Source: a bacterium | Lineage (GTDB): Bacteria > UBP6 > UBA1177 | Direction: 5' to 3' | DNA: 64,000 nucleotides | Assembly (NCBI GenBank): GCA_017405875.1 | Contig: JAFQZM010000037.1 | Span: forward strand, 1-64,000 | In this document: piece after piece, positions 24,349-31,781 of the stretch | Layout of the letters: each line of letters starts with the position of its first letter | How positions within the stretch are numbered: position 1 is the first letter of the stretch | The notes under the pieces: model-generated | The model's input: only the letters and a program-made list of their open reading frames with translations | What the model was told of the DNA's origin: nothing | Databases searched by the model: none | Position numbers and translations under genes: made by a program

Positions 24349-25617
24349 ATGACTGGAAAAAACCTGTATTTCGAGTGCAATTCGGGAATAAGCGGTGATA
24401 TGGCTGTTGCCGCGCTGCTTGACCTTGGTGCTGATAAAGAGGCACTTCTCAAAACGCTTGATTCGATCCCTGCGGAGGGTTTTAAGATAGAGATTACGGA
24501 TGTGCTAAAAAACGGGATAAGGTGCTGCGACTTCAATGTGATTCTGGATCATAAGCACGAAAACCACGACCACGACACCGAGTATCTTTTCGGTCATAAA
24601 CACGCAGATGAAGAAGAACACCACCATCACCATGAACACAGGCATTTAAGCGATATTATTGAAATTATTGCTAAAACCGAGCTTTCAGAAAACGCGAAAA
24701 ATCTGGCTGAAAAAATATTCAGGATAGTCGCTGCCTCTGAAGCCAAGGCTCACGCAGTGCCGCTTGAAGAAGTCCATTTCCACGAAGTCGGCGCGATCGA
24801 TTCGATCGTTGATATAATCGCGTTCGCATTCTGCTTTGACGATCTGGGGATCGGGCGTGTTTTCATTCCGGAACTTTGCGAAGGGCACGGTGAAATCAGG
24901 TGCCAGCACGGGATCCTGCCGGTTCCCGTTCCCGCAGTCGTAAACATTGTTGAAAAATACGCTCTTCCGCTTCGGATCACAGGAACTCACGGAGAACTTG
25001 TTACTCCGACCGGTGCCGCGATCGCCGCCGCAGTCAGGACAGACGGGACACTCCCCGAACTTTTCAAAATCGCAAAAACGGGACTTGGCGCAGGGAAAAG
25101 AAACTATGAAAAACCGAGCATCCTCCGCGCGTTTCTTATCGAAGAACCTGAGAAATTAGAAGAAACGCATGAAGAAACTCCGAATAAAATCACCAAGCTG
25201 GAAGCCAACATCGATGATTCGACAGGAGAGGCTTTGGGGTTCGCGATGGAGCAGCTTTTTGAAGCCGGTGCGCTCGACGCATTCTACACACCGTGCTTCA
25301 TGAAGAAAAACCGCCCGGCATACATGCTGACAGTCCTCTGCAAAAACGAGGATGCCGAAAAAATGGAGGATGTGATCTTCAACAACACTACGACAATCGG
25401 TATCCGCCGCTGCGTGACGGAGCGGACAGTGCTCGAACGGGAGTCGCTTCTTATTGATACTCCGTATGGCGAAGCGAGAATAAAACTCATTTATCACAAC
25501 AACAAAAAGCGTTTCGCGCCGGAATACGAAGATGTCGCCGGAATCAGCCGCAAAACCGGCATTTCTTTCGGCAAAATATACAATGAACTCATAAGTTTGT
25601 GCAAAGCACAGTTCTAA
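24349..25617 (+). CDS. larC: LarC, nickel insertase (single-frame form)
   Basis: A 422-residue LarC, the CTP-dependent cyclometallase that puts nickel into the pincer nucleotide. It starts with LYFECNSGISGDMAVAALLDLGAD, has a His-rich nickel-binding stretch (about residues 65-100, several HxH and a run of five His), HFHEVGAIDSIVDII, TGAAIAAAVR, and a C-terminal domain with EANIDDSTGEALGFAMEQL. In Lactiplantibacillus the gene is read through a frameshift; here it is one frame. ATG 24349 follows GGAG; an upstream TTG (24328) is less likely. Confidence 0.95.
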   Translation: MTGKNLYFECNSGISGDMAVAALLDLGADKEALLKTLDSIPAEGFKIEITDVLKNGIRCCDFNVILDHKHENHDHDTEYLFGHKHADEEEHHHHHEHRHLSDIIEIIAKTELSENAKNLAEKIFRIVAASEAKAHAVPLEEVHFHEVGAIDSIVDIIAFAFCFDDLGIGRVFIPELCEGHGEIRCQHGILPVPVPAVVNIVEKYALPLRITGTHGELVTPTGAAIAAAVRTDGTLPELFKIAKTGLGAGKRNYEKPSILRAFLIEEPEKLEETHEETPNKITKLEANIDDSTGEALGFAMEQLFEAGALDAFYTPCFMKKNRPAYMLTVLCKNEDAEKMEDVIFNNTTTIGIRRCVTERTVLERESLLIDTPYGEARIKLIYHNNKKRFAPEYEDVAGISRKTGISFGKIYNELISLCKAQF

Positions 25618-25619
25618 CC

Positions 25620-25681
25620 TGACACGGTGTCAAAATAAAACTTGACGCGGTGTCGATTTTGTTTATCCTGACACGGTGTCA
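25620..25681 (+). promoter_or_regulatory. Triple operator array with embedded promoter upstream of the TetR-ending operon
   Basis: TGACACGGTGTCA (25620-25632, exact), TGACGCGGTGTCG (25643-25655), TGACACGGTGTCA (25669-25681, exact). TTGACG (25642-25647), 16 bases, TATCCT (25664-25669). It starts two bases after the larC stop. It drives 25725-28130, whose last gene is the TetR regulator, giving a route for autoregulation. Confidence 0.75.
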
Positions 25682-25724
25682 ATATAGAAAAGTTCGTTTT
25701 TAACTGATCCTACAGGAGGAAATC

Positions 25725-26099
25725 ATGGCATGTTTTACAGTTCCGCTTGCCGAGGCTGTTATTGTTTCGGCGGCAAAAAAAGTTGCTAAAAAGGCTAACT
25801 GCAGCGAAAAGACGCTCGATTTTATCGACAAAAAAGTGGGCTGGCTTGAAAAAATGCTCTACGGCGGTTCCGCTCTGCTTGCTGTTGAGCACCTTTATCA
25901 CGGTGAAATTTCGGTTTTCCCGCCTTTTCTCACTGCTCTCAATACACCGGAGGAAATTCCGGTAATGCTGCATGAAATGGCAACTTCAGGCGTTGCGATG
26001 GCACTTCTTACAACAGCCGTCTGGGGAATAATAGTCGGTGTTTCGAGTGTGTTCGAACGCAGCAAACAGCAGGTCCCGGCTAAAGAGGGAGGTAAGTGA
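25725..26099 (+). CDS. Small membrane protein of unknown function
   Basis: A 124-residue protein starting MACFTVPLAEAVIVSAAKK. After a charged segment it has a hydrophobic stretch near residues 45-55 (LYGGSALLAVEHLYHG) and a clear transmembrane helix at about 87-109 (SGVAMALLTTAVWGIIVGVSSVF), then a basic tail. I do not recognise a family. AGGAGG precedes it; its stop overlaps the next start by one base (TGATG), and both are membrane proteins, suggesting a complex. It heads the operon that ends with the TetR gene. Confidence 0.7.
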   Translation: MACFTVPLAEAVIVSAAKKVAKKANCSEKTLDFIDKKVGWLEKMLYGGSALLAVEHLYHGEISVFPPFLTALNTPEEIPVMLHEMATSGVAMALLTTAVWGIIVGVSSVFERSKQQVPAKEGGK

Positions 26100-26374
26100 T
26101 GTGCCTCATAATGACAATGATCGCAGCGGTCGTTTTTACCGCACTCTGGGCTAAAATGAGAAAGCAGAGCCTTCTTACGACAACGCTCATGTTCTGGGCT
26201 GCAGCTCTGATGTGGAGCGTTGACGGCATCGCTTCTCTTCTTGAAGGGGAGCCTTTTTTCGATATCAGCCGCGAAGACACAGTTTTGGGCTTCATCATTG
26301 TCGTTTGCGGACTTGCTGTTTTTGCGTTTCTTACTGCAATGGAAAAACGCGGACACAAACTTAAAACAAACTAA
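26099..26374 (+). CDS. Small membrane protein of unknown function, partner of the previous gene
   Basis: A 91-residue protein with probable transmembrane helices: MCLIMTMIAAVVFTALWA, then LLTTTLMFWAAALMWSVDGI, and VLGFIIVVCGLAVFAFLTAM. A short extramembrane turn (EGEPFFDISREDT) separates the last two. No family recognised. Start codon overlaps the previous stop, so the two products are likely made in equal amount. It lies 10 bases ahead of the DUF362 lipoprotein gene. Confidence 0.7.
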   Translation: MCLIMTMIAAVVFTALWAKMRKQSLLTTTLMFWAAALMWSVDGIASLLEGEPFFDISREDTVLGFIIVVCGLAVFAFLTAMEKRGHKLKTN

Positions 26375-26384
26375 GGAGAGAATT

Positions 26385-27479
26385 ATGAAAAAATATTTGT
26401 TTTTGATCGCGATAGTTGCGCTTTTTTCGTTCATATCTTGCTCTTCATCAGAGAAGAAAGAGGAAAAATCAAACACTTCACAGACTTCAACTGAGCAGAC
26501 CGAAGCTCCCGCTCAGAATGAGCCTGCAGCAGCAGCTGAAGAAACTGCAAAACCGGAGGAAAAAGCCATGCTTCCTCATCAGACAAACGATGAAAACGCG
26601 CCGGTAGTATATTTCATAAAAGAGATAACTCCTGAAGCACTCGTAAAAATCTACGACAAACTCGGCTGGAGACCCGAAGGCAAAACGGGAGTCAAAATCA
26701 GCACTGGCGAATCGGAAAAATCGAACCACCTGAGACCCGCATTGATAAAGGATCTTATCCAGAAAATCGGCGGCACGATAGTCGAGTGCAACACCGCTTA
26801 CCCCGGCAACCGCAACACGAACAAAGCCCATCTCGAGGCTCTCAAACAGCGCGGATACCTTGAAATCGCTCCGTTCGACCTTCTTGACGAAGAGGGCGAG
26901 ATGCTGATCCCGATCGAGGGTGCAAAACATCTGGTCAAAGGCGATTATGTCGGAACGCACTTCAAAAATTACGGCTCATACCTCGTTCTTTCGCACTTCA
27001 AAGGACACCAGATGGCCGGTTTCGGCGGTGCGATAAAGAACCTTTCCATCGGTTTCGGAAGCGGGACCGACGTCGAACATTCAGGCAAGATCTACATCCA
27101 TTCTGCCGGTCAGGCGACAAAAGGCTGGGTCACGGCAGATCAGCTTGACTTCCTTGAATCTATGGCTGAAGCGGCTAAAGGAGTATGTTCGGCTATGAAC
27201 GGCGGCAAAAACATCGCTTTCATCAACGTTCTCAACCGTCTCAGCGTTGACTGCGACTGCAACGGAAGCCCGACAGAACCCGACATGCACGATATCGGAA
27301 TCGTCGCTTCACTTGACCCGCTTGCAATAGATCAGGCTTCGATAGACATGGTCTGGGCGGCGACTGATTCAAAATCGCTGAAAGAGCGCATCGAATCCCG
27401 CCAGGGGCTTCACACTCTCGACTACGCAGCAGAAATCAAACTTGGGAACAGAAACTACAGACTTGTCGAGATAAAATAA
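26385..27479 (+). CDS. DUF362-domain lipoprotein with LarA-like His-x9-Lys motif
   Basis: A 364-residue protein: lipoprotein signal (lipobox FISCS), a Glu/Ala/Pro linker to about residue 65, then a DUF362 domain (VGVKISTGE-like GVKISTGES, CNTAYPGNRNTNKAHLEAL, DYVGTHFKNYGSYLVLSHF, GHQMAGFGGAIKNLSIGFGS, later NVLNRLSVDCDCNGSPTEPD). There is no ferredoxin insertion, unlike many DUF362 proteins. The segment HQMAGFGGAIK has the same spacing of His and Lys as the LarA segment that holds His174 and the cofactor-tethering Lys184. ATG 26385 follows AAGGAGAG; an upstream start runs through the previous gene. Function unknown; a nickel-cofactor link is inference. Confidence 0.82.
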   Translation: MKKYLFLIAIVALFSFISCSSSEKKEEKSNTSQTSTEQTEAPAQNEPAAAAEETAKPEEKAMLPHQTNDENAPVVYFIKEITPEALVKIYDKLGWRPEGKTGVKISTGESEKSNHLRPALIKDLIQKIGGTIVECNTAYPGNRNTNKAHLEALKQRGYLEIAPFDLLDEEGEMLIPIEGAKHLVKGDYVGTHFKNYGSYLVLSHFKGHQMAGFGGAIKNLSIGFGSGTDVEHSGKIYIHSAGQATKGWVTADQLDFLESMAEAAKGVCSAMNGGKNIAFINVLNRLSVDCDCNGSPTEPDMHDIGIVASLDPLAIDQASIDMVWAATDSKSLKERIESRQGLHTLDYAAEIKLGNRNYRLVEIK

Positions 27480-27506
27480 AAAATTCGTTTGGTATAGGAG
27501 AAGAAA

Positions 27507-28130
27507 ATGCCGAAATGTTCACTTGAAACAATGGTGTGCAGGAGGGAAAAGCTGATCGATGCCTGTGAAAAGCTCTATCAGACAAAGACTTTCGATGAGA
27601 TAACTTTAAAAGAAATCGGAGATGAAGCTGAGTTTACACGCACTGCGATATACAGCTATTTTCAGACAAAAGAGGAGATTTTTCTTGCACTTTTGCAGCG
27701 CGAATACGGAAAGTGGATCAAAGAACTTGAAAATATAGAACAGACGAAAGTAAAGCTCACGGCTTCAAAACTCGCAAAAATGCTGGCACTTTCGCTGCAG
27801 AACAGGGTGCAGCTCCTGAAACTTCTCAGCATGAACCTTTATGTGATCGAAGAAAACAGCCGTGATGAAAATCTGCTGGAGTTCAAAAGGGTCTACAAAG
27901 CCTCTCTCGATGCAGTTGACAGGTGCTTCATGAAGTTCGATCCGAAGGCGTCTCCGACCGAAAGTTATGCTTTCAGCTATCACTTCTTTCCCTTCATGTA
28001 CGGCATTTATCCTTATGTTTTCCCGTCTGAAAAGCAGATCAAAGCGATGAAAACAGCCGGAATGAAACTGAAAAAACGGACGGTCTACCAGCTTGCGTAT
28101 CCCGCAATTCTCAAAATGCTCGAGAAATAA
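27507..28130 (+). CDS. TetR-family transcription regulator, candidate binder of the TGACAC palindrome
   Basis: A 207-residue regulator. The N-terminal helix-turn-helix is clear: KLIDACEKLYQTKTFDEITL, KEIGDEAEFTRTAIYSYFQ, TKEEIFLALL. The C-terminal ligand domain is helical, with a hydrophobic end and no family I can name. TetR dimers bind short palindromes, and the only repeated palindrome nearby sits on the promoter of this gene's own operon (25620-25681). It lies 27 bases after the DUF362 gene. Repression relieved by an unknown ligand is the simplest model. Confidence 0.88.
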   Translation: MPKCSLETMVCRREKLIDACEKLYQTKTFDEITLKEIGDEAEFTRTAIYSYFQTKEEIFLALLQREYGKWIKELENIEQTKVKLTASKLAKMLALSLQNRVQLLKLLSMNLYVIEENSRDENLLEFKRVYKASLDAVDRCFMKFDPKASPTESYAFSYHFFPFMYGIYPYVFPSEKQIKAMKTAGMKLKKRTVYQLAYPAILKMLEK

Positions 28131-28143
28131 TTGCTTGATTTCT

Positions 28144-30093
28144 TTAAGGATTTATTTCTACTGCCGGAAGATCACCAATAAATGAGTTTACGATCGGAAT
28201 TTTGTTGTTGATACTTTCTTTCAGGTATTCGACATATTCATCAAAAACTTTCACGTTGTTGTTATACAGAGAGGTGTTTATGTAATCGTGACGCCCCGTC
28301 CAGAGCATTGCGTCGTATTTTGCGGAAAGTGCGATTCTGCTTTGTATCATTTCGATTATCGGTTCAATGTCGATGCGTCCGGAATATTCGTTCCACAGCT
28401 CTTTTGTGCGGGCGATGAATTTTGGAGATTTGAAGAGGGCGTTGTAGTAAAGAGCTTCGTTCAAGCGGCATGATGCCGATCTGTTGCTTCCCGCCAGATC
28501 GAAATCCCAGACAGGCCCTGCTTTTAAAATGTTGTTTGTACTGTCGAAAGTGAAAAAATCACTTCGGGGATGTCCTGAATCCCAGTTGTCCATGATTTCG
28601 ATCACGAGCCAGAATTTTACCCATGAATCAATGTCGATAATATCTGAATAGGATTCGTCAGGCGCAGAGCAGTTGTTTGTATCCAATACTCCGGTAAAAT
28701 CGGGATAAAGCAGTTCTTCGAGATCGTTTATTTTGGATTGCAGCCGTTCAAGTCTGGCTTCTCCGCCGGTTGTTATTTCATCGTTTTCATCAACCATGTA
28801 GTCGTCATTTTTTACCATGTATGGAAATTCTCTGATTTCACTTTTGAATTTGAGAGTTTCATCAAAATAAGTGTCGATTTCGATAAGATAGTCTTTGTCT
28901 TCGTCATCTGTCATTTCCGGATTTCCGTCGTTGATGTTGACGCGGTTTTTATCTGCTTTGATTGCCTCGCCGAGCCAGTAGAGACCGTTATATTTTCCGT
29001 TTAAAACAAGATTGACGAATTCGCCGTGGGGAGTCCAGTCCAGTTCAAAGAGTTCACTGAAATAGAAGGCGAGTTCGTTGCGCATGAAAGAGCTGTCCCA
29101 GTAGTTTGCAAGCAGAACCCAGCGTTTGTGCTTGGGCATTCCCATAATTTCACGGGATTTTTTAAGCTTCAGCGCATAAGGTTTTTTGGGTCTTTTCCAG
29201 GACGAATTGCCTCTGCCTTTGATACTGGTTTCAATTTCGCCGAAGTTCCAGCTTTCGTTGTCCGCTCCGGCAATGGACATGGATGCGTCTGTTATCCACT
29301 CTTCTTTGGAAGTGATTTCGATTCCGTCGGGAGTGTTGATATACAAGGTCGGAATGTCGGTGTAAGCCACGCTTGCGATTCTGGAATTTGAAGTTTTGCT
29401 GTCGCCTGTTGGAGCTGCAGCGGTTACGGCGCAGTAATAGTAATAAATCCCTTTTTCAGTAACTTCGGGCGTTTCAAAAGTCTGGTTCGTCGCACCGGGG
29501 ATCGCAATTCCTGAATCTGCCGGGTTATCCGGTGTTGCATACCATTGATAGGTTATCTCACAGCCTGTCAGTTTTGCTTCGCATGAGAGGGAAACGCTGC
29601 GTCCGTTCGGTGCAATATTCATTTTGACGGGTTGTTTGGTAAATCTTATTAAATTATTGAGATTGCAGCCGGAATCGTTAAGGATGTCTTCATCAGCCGG
29701 TATCTCATCGTCTGTCGAAACATCTTCGTCATCAGTATCACCAGTCAAAATATCTTCTTCCGGAATATCTTCGTCAGTCGTTGAGTCAGAATCCGCGGCA
29801 CTATCTTCGTCTTCAGCATCAGCCGGCGTGTCATCGTCAGTTGTCAGATCGCTGTCTGCGGTCAAATCTTCATCTGTAGTGATATCTTCATCATCCGGGA
29901 TCTCTTCGTCTGCTGCAATACCGGTGTCAGGAGCATTATCGTCATCAGTTGTCGTGTCATAATCCGCAGAAATACCGCTGTCGTTTGTTGTCTCGCTGGA
30001 ATCGTTGTTCAGGTCGGTTTGGTTTTCAGTGGTTTTGTCGCCGCAGCTGATAACAAAGACTAAAAGAAATAAATAAAAAATGCCCTTTTTCAT
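28144..30093 (-). CDS. CotH-kinase-family lipoprotein with acidic linker and Ig-like domain
   Basis: A 649-residue lipoprotein (lipobox FVISC). Residues about 20-140 are a low-complexity Asp/Glu/Thr/Ser linker. Next is an Ig-like domain (SLSCEAKLTGCEITYQWYAT to GIYYYYCAVTA). From about 255 comes the CotH domain: TSIKGRGNSSWKRPKKPYAL, KRWVLLANYWDSSFMRNELA, NLVLNGKYNGLYWLGEAI, and the metal-binding GPVWDFDLAGS. CotH proteins are atypical secreted protein kinases; the target here is unknown. It is 7 bases downstream of a paralogue, so a two-gene operon. Confidence 0.85.
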   Translation of the reverse strand: MKKGIFYLFLLVFVISCGDKTTENQTDLNNDSSETTNDSGISADYDTTTDDDNAPDTGIAADEEIPDDEDITTDEDLTADSDLTTDDDTPADAEDEDSAADSDSTTDEDIPEEDILTGDTDDEDVSTDDEIPADEDILNDSGCNLNNLIRFTKQPVKMNIAPNGRSVSLSCEAKLTGCEITYQWYATPDNPADSGIAIPGATNQTFETPEVTEKGIYYYYCAVTAAAPTGDSKTSNSRIASVAYTDIPTLYINTPDGIEITSKEEWITDASMSIAGADNESWNFGEIETSIKGRGNSSWKRPKKPYALKLKKSREIMGMPKHKRWVLLANYWDSSFMRNELAFYFSELFELDWTPHGEFVNLVLNGKYNGLYWLGEAIKADKNRVNINDGNPEMTDDEDKDYLIEIDTYFDETLKFKSEIREFPYMVKNDDYMVDENDEITTGGEARLERLQSKINDLEELLYPDFTGVLDTNNCSAPDESYSDIIDIDSWVKFWLVIEIMDNWDSGHPRSDFFTFDSTNNILKAGPVWDFDLAGSNRSASCRLNEALYYNALFKSPKFIARTKELWNEYSGRIDIEPIIEMIQSRIALSAKYDAMLWTGRHDYINTSLYNNNVKVFDEYVEYLKESINNKIPIVNSFIGDLPAVEINP

Positions 30094-30100
30094 GCCGGCT

Positions 30101-31618
30101 CTACAAATTTTCTATGAACTTGTTCACTACGGAGACTTTTTTGCTCAAAGTCTCTTTCAAAAAATCTACGTATGCGTCGAAATCCTTCCTGTTTATGCCG
30201 GAAGGGTCGTTGCTTTTGCTTCCCCATAGCATCATGTCGTACCGCGCGGCTGTGGAAATGGTGTCGCGCGTCGATTCGATAAAGGTTTCAATATCCGTCC
30301 TGCTGTAGTATGTGTCCCACAATTCTTTGGTTCTTGCGGTAAACGCCGGTGATTTGAAAAGTGCGTCGTAATAAAGCGTGTTCTGCAGTCTGCACGATGA
30401 ACGCTGATAAACCGAAGCTGTCTCGAAATCCCAGACCGGACCTGCTTTGAAGATGTTCTGTCTGTCGAAAGTGAAAAAACAGCTTTCGGGAGTCTCAAGT
30501 TTTTTGTTATCCATGATTTCATTCACGAACCAGAATTTTATCCAGGAATCGATGTCGATCATGCTTGAGTAACCTTCATTCGGCGCGGAGCATTTGTTGG
30601 TATCCGTTCCTTCGGTAAAATCAGGGTAAAGCAGCTTTTCCAAAACATTTATTTTTGCGTTCAGCCGTTCAAGTCTTCCTTTGCCGCCGCTTGAGATATT
30701 ACCGTCGTTATCAAGCATCCATACTTCGTTTTTGACAATGTACGGTATTTTGCGTATTTCGCTTTTGAAATAGAGATGATCTTCTGAGTCTTCTTCCGTT
30801 TCCAGAAGATAGCTTTTGTCTTCATCGTTAAATATATCGAGAGGTTCGTAGATGTTGACGCGGTTTTCATCGACTTTGACAGTCTCGCCGAACCAGTACA
30901 AACCTTTGTATTCGCCGTTTAAAACGAGATCGACGAATTCTCCGTGAGGAGTCCAGCTCAATTTGAAAGTTTCGCTTAAATAAAGGGCTGTTTCGATCCG
31001 CATGAAGGATTTGTCACGGTAGTTTGCAAGCAGGATCCAGCGTTTTTCTTCCGGCATACCCATGATTTCGGAGTTTTTCTGAAGTCTTAAGGTGTAGTTT
31101 TTTTTCGGGCGCTCCCACGAAGCGTTTCCCTTGCCGCGGATGCTTGTTGTTACGTTTTCGAAATTCCATTCTTCCTCATACGCTCCCACAACGGAAATCG
31201 TCGCGTCATCCAGCCACTCTTCATTTGAGGTGATTTCAACGCCGTCAGGAGTGTTCAGATAAAGAGTCGGAAGGGCTGTATATGCCACGCTTACAACGTC
31301 AGAAACAGAAGTGTTGCCGTCAGCGGCAGCAGAGCAGTAATAGTAATAAATCCCTTTTTTGTGATAGTTCGGCGTCGTAAAAATTTTATCTGTCGCACCC
31401 TGCACGGCAACTCCGGAAGATGTCGAGCCGTCGGAACTTTCATACCACTGATAAGCTGTGTTTCCGCCTTTCGTTTCCGCTTTGCACGGGATGGCGATGC
31501 TGTGAATGTACGGCGCGATATACATGTTTTCAGGCAGGATAGTATTTGAACTGCCGCCGCAGCTGGCGGCAAAAAATAAAACGAAAAAAATAAGCAGAGA
31601 GAAAAAAACTTTTTTCAC
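30101..31618 (-). CDS. CotH-kinase-family lipoprotein, second copy
   Basis: A 505-residue paralogue of the next gene, lacking most of the acidic linker. Lipobox AASCG, an Ig-like domain (IPCKAETKGGNTAYQWYESS to GIYYYYCSAA), then the CotH domain (TSIRGKGNASWERPKKNYTL, LANYRDKSFMRIETA, VLNGEYKGLYWFGETV). At the metal site it reads GPVWDFETASV: the second Asp of WDFD is Glu, so activity may be altered or lost. First gene of the minus-strand pair; its upstream region faces that of the protease at 31782. Confidence 0.84.
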   Translation of the reverse strand: MKKVFFSLLIFFVLFFAASCGGSSNTILPENMYIAPYIHSIAIPCKAETKGGNTAYQWYESSDGSTSSGVAVQGATDKIFTTPNYHKKGIYYYYCSAAADGNTSVSDVVSVAYTALPTLYLNTPDGVEITSNEEWLDDATISVVGAYEEEWNFENVTTSIRGKGNASWERPKKNYTLRLQKNSEIMGMPEEKRWILLANYRDKSFMRIETALYLSETFKLSWTPHGEFVDLVLNGEYKGLYWFGETVKVDENRVNIYEPLDIFNDEDKSYLLETEEDSEDHLYFKSEIRKIPYIVKNEVWMLDNDGNISSGGKGRLERLNAKINVLEKLLYPDFTEGTDTNKCSAPNEGYSSMIDIDSWIKFWFVNEIMDNKKLETPESCFFTFDRQNIFKAGPVWDFETASVYQRSSCRLQNTLYYDALFKSPAFTARTKELWDTYYSRTDIETFIESTRDTISTAARYDMMLWGSKSNDPSGINRKDFDAYVDFLKETLSKKVSVVNKFIENL

Positions 31619-31781
31619 GCCGATTCTCCAAAATGATCCGACATCCTCAAAGGATTTTAAAAAACTTTCAAAAGGAAAACAAGAGTTTTTGTTGCCGGAG
31701 AAAGAATAAAAAATTACTCGAAAAAAAATAAAAGCAGTATATAATCGCCCGTTTTTTTTGAAATTTGATTGGAGAAACTAA
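31619..31781. other. Divergent intergenic region between CotH pair and protease
   Basis: AT-rich, 163 bases, no gene. A TATAAT hexamer is at 31740-31745 on the plus strand, 40 bases before the protease ATG, without a convincing -35. TGGAGAAAC just before 31782 is the ribosome site. Confidence 0.35.

Noticed and set aside
24349-25617. Programmed frameshift in larC as in Lactiplantibacillus
   Set aside because: Here the whole LarC is in one continuous frame.
6666-25681. TGACACGGTGTCA copies as intrinsic terminators
   Set aside because: Stem would be only five or six pairs with two or three G-C and a loop of one to three bases; copies without a T run exist, and five overlap good promoters. A partial terminator role is not fully excluded.
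29624-29962. Ser/Val-rich 112-codon open frame on the plus strand
   Set aside because: It is the reverse complement of the Asp/Glu/Thr linker of the CotH lipoprotein at 28144, which explains its repeats.
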